Part shown: positions 10,320-21,616 of the stretch, in pieces
How positions within the stretch are numbered: the first letter of the stretch is position 1
How the letters are laid out: each line of letters begins with the position of its first letter
Notes under the pieces: model-generated
Told to the model about the DNA's origin: nothing
Database searches by the model: none
What the model saw: the letters and a program-made list of their open reading frames with translations, nothing else
Source: Plasmodiophora brassicae
Taxonomy: Eukaryota; Endomyxa: Phytomyxea; Phytomyxea; Plasmodiophorida
NCBI GenBank assembly: GCA_036867785.1
Contig: CP145416.1
Coordinates: 1,178,001-1,242,000, forward strand
DNA length: 64,000 bases
Direction: 5' to 3'
Position numbers and translations under genes: made by a program

Positions 10320-13300
10320 TCAGTGCTGTAAGGCGTGCAGATGGGAGTAGGTGCCGCCGGCCGCCACAAGCTCCGCGTGCGTCCCTTGCTCGATGACCCG
10401 GCCTTTCTCCATGACCACGATCACATCCGCGTTCTTGATCGTCGACAGCCGATGCGCGATCACGATCGACGTACGACCTTTCATGAGCGTGTCCAGCGCC
10501 GCCTGCACGAGGGCTTCGCTTTCGTTGTCCAGTGCACTCGTGGCCTCATCGAGGAGCAGCAGTTGCGGGTCGATGAGCAGGGCCCGGGCGATGGCAATTC
10601 GTTGGCGCTGCCCGCCAGACAGTTGCGACCCGCGCGTCCCCACAAGGGTTTGCAACCCATCCGGGAGCCTGTCGATGAACTCGGACGCATTTGCCTGTCG
10701 GGCCGCTTCCTGAATCTCCTCTGTCGTCGCCGACGGCCTGCCGTAGGCGATGTTGTCGCGAATCGACCCGCTGAACAGGACGGGTTCCTGGGATACGAGC
10801 CCGATCTGCCGTCGGAAGTCGACGACGTTCAGGGCGGTCAGCGGCACGTCCCCGATGCGGACGGACCCAGCGCTAGGTTCATAGAAGCGCGCGATGAGGG
10901 CGACTGTTGAACTCTTGCCCGACCCGGACGGTCCCACGAGCTGTTCAGAGAGACCGTCAATGAAGGCAGACGTGTGTAGACGAACGATGCCCAGGTACCG
11001 CGAGAGTCTTGCCGGCAGGGCACTGAAGACGCAGCTTGTCCAGGACTGTACTGTCGGGTCTGGTCGGGTACGAGAAGTCCACGTTGTCGAACGTAATCGA
11101 CTGGCCGTGGAGCGACATCTTCTGACCCGACTTCGTGTCTGTCGGGTCGACAACGGGGCACATCTCCAGGAAGTTGAAGATGTCCACGGCCGCCTGACGC
11201 GCTTTGGCACCGTCCGGCGCCATCTGCATGACCTGACCGACCCCCATCATGGACAAGACGATGGCAAAGAAGACCTTGAACAGGTCGATTGGGGTGTTCA
11301 TCAAGCCTTCCTTGACGAGCCAGGCGCCATAGTAGAATGCAACGCAGTACACGGAGAACATGACGAACTGGCTCATGCCGAACGCGGCACCCGCTGCAAT
11401 GGCTTGAAGGCGGGCAGATGCGGTCACCGGCCGGAGCTTAGCGTCAAAGTCGGCAATCACCTACATAGGAGCGACGAGCGGTTAGGAACACACACGCACG
11501 CTTCACGGGGGGCACTGGCAACCGACCTGACGTTCGGCCGTAAGTGACGCGACCGTGCGGATCGCGCCACACGCCTCGTTCGCGATACGACCGGCAAACT
11601 CGAACGCAGCCTTCTGCTTGTTGTCAACGATAAGGGCCAGCTGTGCGGCGCCGGCAATGGCAAGGATGGGGCCCGTCGCCAACAGCACCAGCGCCAGTCG
11701 CCAACCGTAGTAAAACGCAATGCCCAGACCGACAACCAGCATTGTGATCTGTACGACCAGCGTCAGCCCGGAGAGCAACCGCATGCAGTGATAATGAGCA
11801 GTTACCACTTGCACCAAGGTTGACATGGAGCCGACTGTCAGGCCCCTGACGCGTTCGCAATCGTTGCTGAGTTTGATATTCAAGATACCAGGCGCGTTGT
11901 CCGGATGGTCAAACCAGGAAACATCCTGCCGAAGGAACGCTCGGAAGAGGTCAACGCGGAGCTTATATGTCAGCCTTTCTCCAACAATAGCAAAGTTCGA
12001 GGTTGCTATCACGGAGGACACCATCTGGTACGCCGCGAGGCCAAAGAAAACGAAGGCCCACTTTCGGGCGCCAGCTTCAACATCTGGCTGGAAGAAAGCT
12101 TTCATCATTTCCGAGAGGATAAACGAAAAGGAGGGCATGACAAGGCCCATGCCGATGGAGCCGAAAACACCCAGAGCGATGAAAGGCCAGTCACTTCGGC
12201 TCTTGTCCCACAGCTTTGACGTCAAGCTTGAGATGCGCGCTTTGACTTCCTTCTCATCACCGGCTTCGGCCTTCCTCGATACCTCTTTCCCATCAGATAC
12301 CGCCCGGGCTGGCCCTTGTTCGAGGTGTGGTCCGGGAAGTTGTGCGTCTTGTTCGCCGTCTGCCTTGGCAGCCGCATCAGAGTCGGTGCCACCATGCGAT
12401 TTCAGCATGCGGGAGTAGATGCCGTCTTTCGCGGAAAGTTCATTGTGGTTGCCCATCTCAGCAACCGACCCATTCTTCAGCACACAGATCAGGTTCGCAT
12501 CCCTAGAAAGGGATATTAAATGTATACATGTCAACAGATCTTCTCCGGGCGAGCCACCCTTACCGAATAGTGGATAAGCGATGGGCGATGACGATGGCCG
12601 TTGTTCCCGACGCCGCTTCCTGAAGAGCTTGTTGTACAAGACGTTCACTCTAACATGATAGGAATAAGCGTATGCACATGGAAAGGCACGGACGATGTCA
12701 GCCTACGTGGGAATCTAGGGCTGAGGTCGCCTCGTCTTGCACTGAAACACAGGTTCAGTCGTTGTGTCGCCGAATGGCCAAGGCGGGCAGTAACGTACGC
12801 AGAATGGGGGGTTTGTTTGCGATTGCTCGTGCAATCGCAATTCGCTGTTTCTGTCCACCGCTGAGGCGCTCGTTGCCACTTCCTCCGACATCGGTGTCGT
12901 ATTTCTCGGGAAGATCATTGACAATGAAATCGTGGCAGTGGGCGACGCGAGCCGCGGCTTCGACCTGTTCCATCGTGCAGCCTCTTCCATACGCGATGTT
13001 CTCGCGAATGGTCCCCGCGAACAGGGTTGGCTGTTGGAACACGACCCCGATGTGGCGACGCAGCTCAGAAACGCTGACATCACGAATGTCGATCCCGTCG
13101 ATTGTGATACGCCCCTCATCGGGGTCGTAAAACCTTGTCAGCAGCTGGCCAACCGTCGACTTTCCTGCACATTCCGTCATCACGTTGCGTGGTAACCAGG
13201 CCCGCGTACGATGACGGATACGAACCAGAGCCCGTCTCTCCGACAAGGGCGGCCGTGGACCCTGCAGGAATGACCAGGTTGAACCCAGACAGAACCTTGT

Positions 13301-14902
13301 GGTGACGACGACCCGGATACGAGAAGTGTACGTTTTCGAAACGGATCTCGCCTCGGATGGGTGAGGGCAGCGTCGTTTTCGCTGGCGATTCCGACAACGC
13401 GTCGATTTTCGACTTCCGACGCATGACCGACCACACGCCAGGGGCCACACTGAGACCGGTCGTGATGGCCGTCACGGATGGGCCGATTTGCCCTACCAAG
13501 GCATTAGCATTGGACAGACGCAGATCTGACCGAATCTGCCACCTAGTCCGGATGCTCCCGTGACGACACTGAAGAACACGGTCATGACCGTCCCTTGTTC
13601 GTATTTGCCGGATGCAATCAGGTGCCCGCCGTACCACAAGGCCGATCCATCTGTGCAGCTGTCTAAGAAGCCACCGGCAGCAGTTGGCGGGTGACACGCC
13701 CACATGCTATCAACATGGACGCCCACATGGCCCCGATGGAGGCCCCGACAATGCGACCTTTGCGGATACCCGTTTCGGAGGCCAAGTGAAGGTTGCCGGC
13801 AAACCTATGTGCGAGGTTATATGCACATGCGCCACAGCCGCTCGACGCACCATCGAGCCGACCTTTCGACCTCACGCTCCTGAGAGCGGAAGATCGTAAC
13901 CGTCCTGATTGAACGCAGCACTTCTTCGGACACTGCGCCTGCCACCGCAAACGCATCCATCGCTTTCGTGTTGTCTTTGGAGAGGGCCTTCGCAAATGCA
14001 GCACCTGGATTACAGCAATCAGGCAGGCACGCCACTGGGAAGAGCCGACGCGGGCTGACCAGCAATTGCAAGCAGAGGAACAGACGCGAGCACGACGAGC
14101 GTCAACTCCCATCCCTTGTACAGGCCGACTGCCAGTCCCCCAATAAACATGAACCCAAACTGGAAGCAATTGCCAATGTTCTGCCCCATCGCATCCCGAA
14201 CCTGAACGGGCTCCTCAACGGCCAAACCGGGGGCCTCAAATGACGGGCGCCGCACCTGTGTTATATCGGCACCGAGCCGGGTCGACAGCTTACCGGGTTC
14301 CTGTGTATCGAACCAGGCACATTCCTGGCGCAGAAGCGACTGCAAATACGTCTTGCGAATGTGCAGCGCCTGCCGATCGGCCACCAGCGCCCAGCACGAT
14401 ACCTAGGGTCCACGATTCAACTACATGGCCATACGCATTCGATGGCGACCGCCTACCTGTAGCCATGATGCGGCAAACGCGACGAGGCCGACATAGACGA
14501 ATTGGACGCATATCTCGGATACTTTGTCGTAGAACTGTTGGCTCGACAATCCGCCACCGAACGACTGGAACAGATTGCCAAACAGAATCGAGAACGCTGC
14601 ACAGTACTGGGGAGTCAGTCTCCGATGCCGACCACCTCGGCGTCCGATTACCGGGGAGCGACAACCCGTTGACGATTCCGCCGATGGCGCCGAGGACGAG
14701 GACGCAGACCTCGAGCGGCGTCGTGAATTCAAACATCTGGCGTGTGGCGTCACACATCGCATCGTCGGGCAGTGCGCTGCGATGCGACCTGTATCAAGGT
14801 GACGCGCGGGACATCGTCGCCGGTGGACATGGACGATTCCCCGTCCGGGACGACCTTGGGCTGTACGCCCATCTCGACGTCGACATCGTCGGGCCTCACC
14901 AT
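10320..14902 (-). CDS. Full-length ABC transporter, subfamily B (MDR/P-glycoprotein type)
   Basis: Sixteen exons with 15 short introns give a continuous protein of about 1,250 residues from the ATG at 14902 (exon 1, 14789-14902; exon 2, 14652-14736) to TGA at 10320-10322. The order is membrane domain, ATPase, membrane domain, ATPase. NBD1 has GETGSGKST (Walker A, rebuilt across an intron), [14 protein letters not shown] and [13 protein letters not shown]2 has [23 protein letters not shown] and [13 protein letters not shown] charged linker joins the halves. Full-length ABCB proteins export amphipathic compounds across the plasma membrane using ATP; substrates cannot be read from sequence. Every intron restores a conserved P-glycoprotein segment, so I see no sign of decay. 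Confidence 0.93.
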
Positions 14903-15993
14903 CGTACGTGCGCAGTGTGTACGACGGCAGCCCGGTCTTGTGTGGCGGGCGGCCAGAGGAACGTCACCCGTCCGCGTGGGGCTGTGCCAACCCGAAAGGT
15001 TGCCCATCACACGCACGTCACCGAGCAGCAGCCGCAGACGGCCATCCTCATGTCAACCATAACCTGGAGGCAGGCCGCGCTTAATGGTCTCAGTGTAGGA
15101 CGTCAGTCGCGACTCGCTCCCTCTACCAATCGCGCCGCCGGGACCACATTGATCGCACGAAACTCGATGCCGGAGCGCGCTGATGTGGCGATCAGGGAAC
15201 GGAGACAACCCTTTGACCCGTTACAATGATATGGCTGGGAAGGGCACAACTCGATCACACGGATCGCCGGTTTCGGGATCGCCGATCAGTTTGTGCTCTC
15301 CCAGAGTTTGGCTGACCCACGGAAACACAGGCTGTTCCGTGCGATCGTCGTCGAGCTGAGAGCGGCGTTAGCTGAGCTAGACCTATTAGGTCCGGCAACG
15401 CTGATGACTATTTCGTAAGCTGCCGCGGAGGACGTTGCTTGAATTGGCTAGTGTTTAATCCCTTCTCACTCTGTGGTTCATATTCCTCGTGGAACAGTTC
15501 GGTCTGAGCAAAGGATCCGTATGAAACGTCTACCTGGAGCAGTGGATGCAGTCGTCGCTATCGGCGACGATCGGCCGGGTTCCCGGCCAATATGTCGTCC
15601 ACGCGTATCAGCTGATGTTAGCCGCTGCGAGGAACAGGCCGGTTTTCGTTGATGACGTTTTCCAGCATTTATTGAGTATTCCGTTACCGACGCTCGGGTG
15701 ATCACGTATAGCGGATTTCGCTGATTCATACCTAACGAAGCACCGGCAAATTATTCACATACGGCGCATCATCGTCTCCAGGACTCGACGATGCCGGTCC
15801 CCAACTGCCGCTCAGACTGGATGACCGTAATGGCGTCATGGATCTCGGGGTTCTTGACCGTTGCTGCGGGGTACACCTCATGGCCACCCGGCGACGGTCG
15901 CGTGTTGTCGAAACCATTTGAAATCAACGACGTTGTTGACGCTGTTTACCGCACACTCTTATCCGAGGCGCCCGACAAGCGTGTGATTGGGTA
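14903..15993. other. Gene-poor stretch between the ABCB gene and the repeat block
   Basis: I find no supportable gene in about 1.1 kb. Short coherent fragments exist, for example a plus-strand piece near 15250-15415 (FGIADQFVLSQSLADP, then ELRAALAELDLLGP) and one at about 15791-15990 (KPFEINDVVDAVYRTLL), but neither has a clear start, splice model or family. The first part presumably holds the ABCB promoter. Confidence 0.4.
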
Positions 15994-17157
15994 TTCGGGT
16001 TCAGTTTCCCGCGTTTCTCACGCATTGCAGTGCGGTCGATTATTCGGTTATCGAGGAGATGCGGTCGCTGACTGAACAGGGCGTTTCCGTTGAGGGGTAC
16101 CATCGCATGCTTCTGGAATGACATACTGCCAGGTACTCCCGTTCCCAGATCCAGTGGTTCGGGTCTCTTCAACACTGCACGAAGGGGATTGGGTACGCTT
16201 TCACCAGAGAAATGGGTAATTCTCCCCCTCAGTTTTCATCCTTTGCTGACCCCGACCGTTATAAACGGCTTCGTTCCATCACCTTCGTACCTCAAATACT
16301 GTTTGGTGAAATTCCACGGACAGGTACGACCGCTCATGGACTTCTCATGCAGACCGTCAGTGGCCGAATCTTGAAACTGGGCCATTCCTTCAAGATCCCA
16401 AAATTGATTCGTCGTTTCAACGGCGAGAAGCTTGTTGAGGCCCTGTTCACGCGCTGTAACGAGTTCGACGAGCCGATCGTGGAGATGCTGACGTTCGGGG
16501 CCAGCCTTGCCGAGCTGTTGCCAGCATTGCGCGGCTTCATGAAGCGTATTCTATTGAAGTCGGAAACGAAAAGTGACGGTTCGGGCAAGCCGCTCAATAG
16601 AATACGCTTCATGAAGCCGCGCAATGCTGGCAACAGCTCGGCAAGGCTGGCCCCGAACGTCAGCATCTCCACGATCGGCTCGTCGAACTCGTTACAGCGC
16701 GTGAACAGGGCCTCAACAAGCTTCTCGCCGTTGAAACGACGAATCAATTTTGGGATCTTGAAGGAATGGCCCAGTTTCAAGATTCGGCCACTGACGGTCT
16801 GCATGAGAAGTCCATGAGCGGTCGTACCTGTCCGTGGAATTTCACCAAACAGTATTTGAGGTACGAAGGTGATGGAACGAAGCCGTTTATAACGGTCGGG
16901 GTCAGCAAAGGATGAAAACTGAGGGGGAGAATTACCCATTTCTCTGGTGAAAGCGTACCCAATCCCCTTCGTGCAGTGTTGAAGAGACCCGAACCACTGG
17001 ATCTGGGAACGGGAGTACCTGGCAGTATGTCATTCCAGAAGCATGCGATGATACCCCTCGATGGAAACGCCTTGTTCAGTCTGTGACCGCATCTCTTCGA
17101 TAACCGAATTGTCGACCGCACTGCAATGCGTGAGAAACGCGGGAAACTGAACCCAAA
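15994..17157. repeat. Large inverted repeat (564-bp arms) made from a transposase fragment
   Basis: The left arm 15994-16557 and right arm 16594-17157 are reverse complements of equal length with a 36-nt spacer, so the alignment needs no gaps. The inner part, from about 16110 inwards, is identical as far as I compared it. The outer hundred or so bases carry around nine substitutions. Each arm encodes the same piece of a transposase-like protein read outside-in. The right copy continues into more of the same gene; the left is joined to unrelated sequence. Confidence 0.9.
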
Positions 17158-17640
17158 CAAACTCGGGCAGTTGAGCGAGAAAGCCTTCGTGGTAAGCACT
17201 GAAAGTATACCAAGGGGCCTTGCTACCCTTGCGACGCGTGCAGCGGTACGTCCGCGCAACGATGAAGTAGCATGAATCGCGAGTGACGACACCACGTCGA
17301 TCTGTTGTCCAAGAATGGTGGATGACATTATAGTCACCAGACTTGGCCTGTCGTGTAGACCGTCTCTGCTGACAATGAGGACAATGAATGGGGATATCGG
17401 AGGCCTCGTCTCCGGATCCCACACAAACACGTCGTAGACGTAGAAGCGATCCGGACCCCGAACAGCGCTGACGCACGGCCGCTCAACCAAAACGGACCCA
17501 AAGTTGTCCAGAGCGAAGAAGTGTGAGAATGGAGCTGTCGACGCTCTTGGCGTTCTCTAGGATGGTGTCCAGGACATTCCGCATTATAGGCGATGCGGCA
17601 TCACCTTTCTTGCCCTTCTTGCCGCGATTCCCACCTGTTA
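16596..17640 (-). pseudogene. Broken transposase (DUF6729/KDZ-like), minus-strand copy
   Basis: Reading leftwards from about 17640, three successive frames give one family-like protein: FFALDNFGSVLVERPC, then a zinc-ligand style CPHCQQRR with WTTDRRGVV, then LPEFVWVQFPAFLTH and EEMRSQTEQGVSIEGYHRML, then HSFKIPKLIRRFNGEKLVEA and RCNEFDEPIVEM. This wording resembles the DUF6729-type proteins that accompany fungal and protist KDZ-like transposons; that assignment is from memory and tentative. The gene is dead: the frame shifts near 17400, an in-frame TGA stands after GYHRMLLE, and the expected D before HSFK reads G. The inner half is shared with the left arm of the inverted repeat, including the same TGA at 16119-16121. 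Confidence 0.6.
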
Positions 17641-17897
17641 CACTTCAGTGACAATATTTACATGCCCGTAGGCCAGCACAGCACTGTGGATGACGACCTT
17701 TCGTGACTTGTTCGTTGATCCTGGCTTGCGTCCCGCTCCAGGTCGGTAACCGCCGCGACCGCCCATCCCGCAACTGTTTGCCCGGGTCAGAGATCGCCTT
17801 GCAGCAGTGCAGCTCCAAGAAAATGCGGGCTCGTGCAACAAAAAACCATGGCGTATGTAGGAAAACTTTTACGCAACGAATCAAAAGTCAGACGCCG

Positions 17898-18208
17898 ACA
17901 GACGACGAAGTGGGGGTCGATTCCGAAGACGGTGATGACGCTGGAGCCAGCGATCGAGTATGTGATGAGTCCGCAAATCGGGCCGCGATGCAAGGAGGTC
18001 ACGACCCGGCGCCACTGCAGCCGCCTTGGCCGTCATCGGACCCAGGCCAATCTTCCTCGGGAGACGCCTCGCCAGTTGAGTCTGACGAAGATTCATCCGG
18101 ATCGTGACCTCCTTGCACCGCGCCCCGATTGGAGGACTCGTCACGTTCTCGATCGCTGCCTCCAGCGTCATCACCGTCTTCGGAATCGACTCCCACTTCG
18201 TCGTCTGC
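17898..18208. repeat. Inverted repeat with 112-bp arms
   Basis: The left arm 17898-18009 pairs with the right arm 18097-18208 across an 87-nt spacer, with scattered mismatches. Read outside-in, both arms encode nearly the same acidic peptide (DDEVGVDSEDGDDAG). The arms look like two copies of a coding fragment placed head to head. Frames in the spacer stay acidic and Ser-rich on both strands. Confidence 0.85.
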
Positions 18209-18322
18209 GGCCAGTTTCTGCCTCTCACCGATCTGATGAAGGTAATCACAGGTTGTTTGCGAGAAGTCGTCACTGCCAGAATCATCATCGTTGTCGCGGT
18301 GCTGGTCGGTTAGGCGTACAGG

Positions 18323-18516
18323 AACCCCGGAACTATCGCACAGTAATACCATGGGTGCAGGTCGCAAGGCGTCGCCACTGGACAGGTCCGGGGGCAGGAC
18401 AGGGACCAGCGCCAAGTTGACTTTGCGCTGGTCCCTGTCCTGCCCCCGGACCTGTCCAGTAGCGACGCCTATTGCGACCTGCACCCATGGTATTACTGTG
18501 CGATAGTTCCGGGGTT
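18323..18516. repeat. Near-perfect hairpin, about 90-bp stem and 12-nt loop
   Basis: The left arm 18323-18412 is the reverse complement of 18425-18516 apart from one 2-bp indel and a single-base difference near 18375/18462. The loop at 18413-18424 is only 12 nt, so the strand could fold into a long stem. No protein or RNA family is recognised in the stem. Confidence 0.9.
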
Positions 18517-18652
18517 GTTTTCGAGCTTTTCACACAGGCGCCTCAGTCTCGGGCCATGCCATCGCTGGGCGGCAAGTGGTTGCAACGAGAAGATGAGGAG
18601 GGCGCCGCTGAGCCTTCAGCTGCACCGATGACGACGCGCGTGCTGGCGCATC

Positions 18653-18920
18653 GACCAGCAGCTTCAGCTAGTTGCTCAGCACGTTGATCCAACACGTAAG
18701 GTCATCGCGGAGAACATGGATCTCGGCCTTGTTTAGCCATATGTCCGTATCTTCATTGAGAACCAATTGGGGACATAAGACTTCGAGGAGCGCCTCGGGG
18801 CACTATATGTACAAGCCGAGGAAGTTGATCTTGATGAGGAGGAGGCCGAGATCCACGTTCTCCGCGATGACCTGTGCGTGTTGGATCACCGTGCTGAGCA
18901 ACTAGCTGAAGCTGCTGGTC
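18653..18920. repeat. Inverted repeat with 77/78-bp arms
   Basis: The left arm 18653-18729 pairs with the right arm 18843-18920 across a 113-nt spacer, with a one-base indel and a few mismatches. The right arm lies inside the coiled-coil-like frame at 18779-18991. The left arm would encode the same piece backwards, but with a shift and a stop, so it looks like the degraded copy. Confidence 0.85.
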
Positions 18921-18991
18921 AAGAACTCGACGAGCAATCTCGAGACGCAAAGCGCGGGCGTCGCGCGGCCGCGGCGGCTGCCCGGCGCTGA
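18779..18991 (+). CDS. Fragment of an acidic/basic coiled-coil protein
   Basis: A plus-strand frame opens after a TAA at 18776-18778 and ends in TGA at 18989-18991. It reads FEERLGALYVQAEEVDLDEE, continues with AEIHVLRDD and AEQLAEAAGQELDEQSRDAK, and finishes with a basic Ala run. The heptad-like pattern is convincing as protein, but there is no ATG and no clear upstream exon. It may be the last exon of a gene disrupted by the surrounding inverted repeats. Confidence 0.35.
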   Translation, partial: DFEERLGALYVQAEEVDLDEEEAEIHVLRDDLCVLDHRAEQLAEAAGQELDEQSRDAKRGRRAAAAAARR

Positions 18992-20218
18992 GCGCCATCG
19001 TCCAGACGCCGTCGCTCGCCAATGTCTTCCCCCGAGAACACTGAGCTCCATGGAACCCCCAAGCCACGCGACGCTTCTAGCCTGCAGGAGACCATCTATC
19101 CAACTCCGACGTGTTCGACTGTGCCACGGTCTGCGTCCGCGTACGTACCTAGCACTGGCCGCCCGTTCACTCAGGGTCATTATCATCAAGGTGATCATTT
19201 CAGCTGCGGATCTGTGGTGCAGTTCCGCCCTTTCTCGATAAACTCGACTGCTGGAACGATCTTGTTCTCCTACGTACTGCGGCAACGTACTTTCCCCGAG
19301 TGCCCGTACGTGTTTGTTATTGCCGTTCTCGTTGTCGTTCTTGCTGGTAGTGTTAGTGTCGGTGTTGTTGTTTAGGTGGCTGTGATGGTGTTTCCTGGGC
19401 GGTTCGTGTTGGCCTACGAAAAGAACTGGTCGACGCTGCCGGGTATTGCCAGAAACTTAAATGCTCACGCGACAACGGCTCTGGCACGGAGCAAAGGACG
19501 GCGCGACGAACCCTGCGCTGCCAAGCCGATCCAGTTAATTTGCATCGCGATGTCGGCCACGCTGAACTTGACAGGTACCCCAGAACTTCCAATGGGTGAC
19601 GGTCTCCAAGTTCGCCTCCCAGAGGACCTTGCAGGCCGCTTCATCTGGACTTCGGGATCGCCATGCGACCCGCCTTCTCTCCGGGAGGAATGGACGTCCA
19701 GAGCTCGTTCTGGACCGAGTAGGCACCTTGCCCTGTCGGCAAGCGCCGAGGTGCGCTTGGTGGAAACCAACGCCCGTATCTTCTTCGCCTTCGGGTTGAA
19801 TTCGAGCTGGTCGGGCTGGCCGTGGCCTACGGGTGCGGCAATCGTTTGAACGCTGACCTCGCTCTCGCTCGAACAGCTTTGCCGACCGCTTACCGGGCTT
19901 CTGTGAATTGATCCAGGAGCAGTCAGAGACGGTTTTCGCCTGTGCGGCCATCTCACTCACCTAATGCGACCTGTACAATACACGAGTCGTGACAGCGGGG
20001 GCTGCCAGCTGTGTTGTTGGGGTCGGCGGTACCATTCATGGCGTGGTTCGACATGGGACAAGACCAGATTGCCTCACTCGCTGGCGGTCGACAAACGAAT
20101 CAAGTCAGGGATATCGATCCCCGGGCGCGATCGGGTTCAGGCATAGGAGGTACAGGTAGGGCAGCGGCCAGCGCAGCAGTACCTAGTACGCACGGCACGG
20201 GAGACGGCGTGGCCGTGA
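18992..20218. other. Stretch with overlapping weak frames on both strands
   Basis: No gene can be fixed here. On the plus strand an ATG at 19022 opens 117 codons ending in a hydrophobic tail (YVFVIAVLVVVLAGSVSVG). On the minus strand an ATG at 19960 (MSEMAAQAKTVSDCSWINS) is followed by a good donor and a second exon with GHGQPDQLEFNPKAKKIRAL. I slightly prefer the minus-strand reading around 19600-19960 but could not complete it. The last 200 bp should hold the ELL promoter. Confidence 0.3.
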
Positions 20219-21506
20219 ATGGCGACAGTGGCGATCGCTGATGCGGACGGGGCCTGCTTCGCGCTCGTGCCGCGACGGACGGGGCGCTCGGCGCACTGCC
20301 TCACCATCCGCCTCACACCCGATATCGTTGCCCTCCTGCAGTCCAACCCCAAGACGCCCGTTTCCATTTGCCTGCGCGATGGCGTACTCACCGTTGGCGA
20401 ACAACAGCACAGACTGAACGCGTTCTCTGAGGATTCAAATGTATGTGCAGTGTGCTGCCCCGTTTGTCGACATTCCAACGACTGACTAGAGTTGCCCCTG
20501 GTAGCTGTGCGATGTGTTTGAGGTGTCGAACGCGAAGCAGAACCAGCTGCAGGCGATCGGCAGCATCCACCAGAAGCTGATCGTGCAACGGGACGCGGGC
20601 AGTACGATGGCGAGTCCGAAGCCATCGAGGTCAACAGTGACGACATCGACAACGGCAACGACGAAGAAACGGGCACGGGAGGCGTCGGTCGACCTGTCGT
20701 CAACGAGCGCGTTGAGGAAGCAATCTCAGTCCCCTCTGATCTCGAAACCAACAATTTCGTCGCCAGGCAGGCTGTCGGCCACAAACAGGTTGACGCCGAC
20801 GCCAAGATCTGTACCGGATCCCCTGCGTTTGTCATCGACCTCGAAACGGACAGCCAAGCCACAACGACCATCGCCTACGTCAGCGAACACCGACCTGAGC
20901 ATCAAGGACCAGGTCATTCACCTGCTAGCCATCAGTCCCCTATCCGCTATGAGCATCAGCAAGCGGCTTGGGCACGCCACGAAATCACTGATGCCCATAC
21001 TGAAAGTCGTTGCGCGGTACGAGATTCCAGGCAAGTATCACCTGAAAGAGGAGTACCTGCAAGTCGTGTCGCTGGACAAATGGCCGTATACCGATGAGGA
21101 ACGGCAACGTGTTGCAGAAACGTTGACCGGTGCTGGCCTGCCTGTACCCACCTCATCGTCCGGGAACGCGGCGACGCCTGAGGTGACCGACGGGCCAATC
21201 GCATCACATGACGAATACCTGGCTCTCAGGGATCGCTTCGAGCGGGACTACGTGAAGTACGAGGAGGTGGACACGCGTCTCAAGCAGATTGCCGAGCAGT
21301 TCGCCGATCTGTCCCGTCAGCTTGACGATGCCGCGTCTGCCAGGGAGCGGCAGCGCTTGCAGAATGACGTCCGCCGACTGTACGCCAAGGTGAAACCGGA
21401 ATCGGACGCGTTGAAGGCCGACTTCGCTGCTATGCACGCCGCCCTGTCCAGCATCAAGGCCCGCATCAAGGACTACGTGGCGAGCATCGTTTCTGGAAAG
21501 TCCTGA
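20219..21506 (+). CDS. ELL: RNA polymerase II elongation factor ELL-like
   Basis: Two exons, 20219-20440 and 20505-21506, joined in phase 0 by a 64-nt intron. The N-terminal half contains the ELL domain: after a basic, Ser/Thr-rich linker it reads DQVIHLLAISPLSAMSISKR and YLQVVSLDKWPYTDEERQR. The C-terminal 100 residues match the occludin/ELL helical domain: HDEYLALRDRFERDYVKYEE, then RLKQIAEQFADLSRQLDD, ending IKARIKDYVASI. ELL proteins suppress pausing of RNA polymerase II and take part in the super and little elongation complexes. Both diagnostic ends are present, so the gene looks complete. The start at 20219 follows an untranslated stretch and gives a compact first exon. Confidence 0.85.
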
Positions 21507-21616
21507 CGTCCATCCTGTTGGGCAGCCTAATCGTGACCCATCCAGATAGACATATTATACATTTCTTCCTCAGTGTACGTTGTACAAGGAGAGCGCTCGT
21601 TTGACGGGTCCTGTTG

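Noticed and set aside
10320-14902. Two separate half transporters or a decayed ABC gene
   Set aside because: Frame breaks coincide with GT-AG introns of 52-60 nt that restore conserved motifs, and a charged linker joins both halves in phase.
14240-15229. Long plus-strand frame of 329 codons
   Set aside because: It runs antisense to well supported ABCB exons and shows no domain or codon pattern of its own.
16119-16121. TGA read as Trp or selenocysteine
   Set aside because: Intact genes in the window use TGA as a normal stop (for example PPOX, ELL, carrier), and other lesions mark this element as dead.
16212-16939. Two long opposite frames that look like two small genes
   Set aside because: They are the two arms of the same inverted repeat, each holding the same transposase fragment; neither has an independent gene structure.
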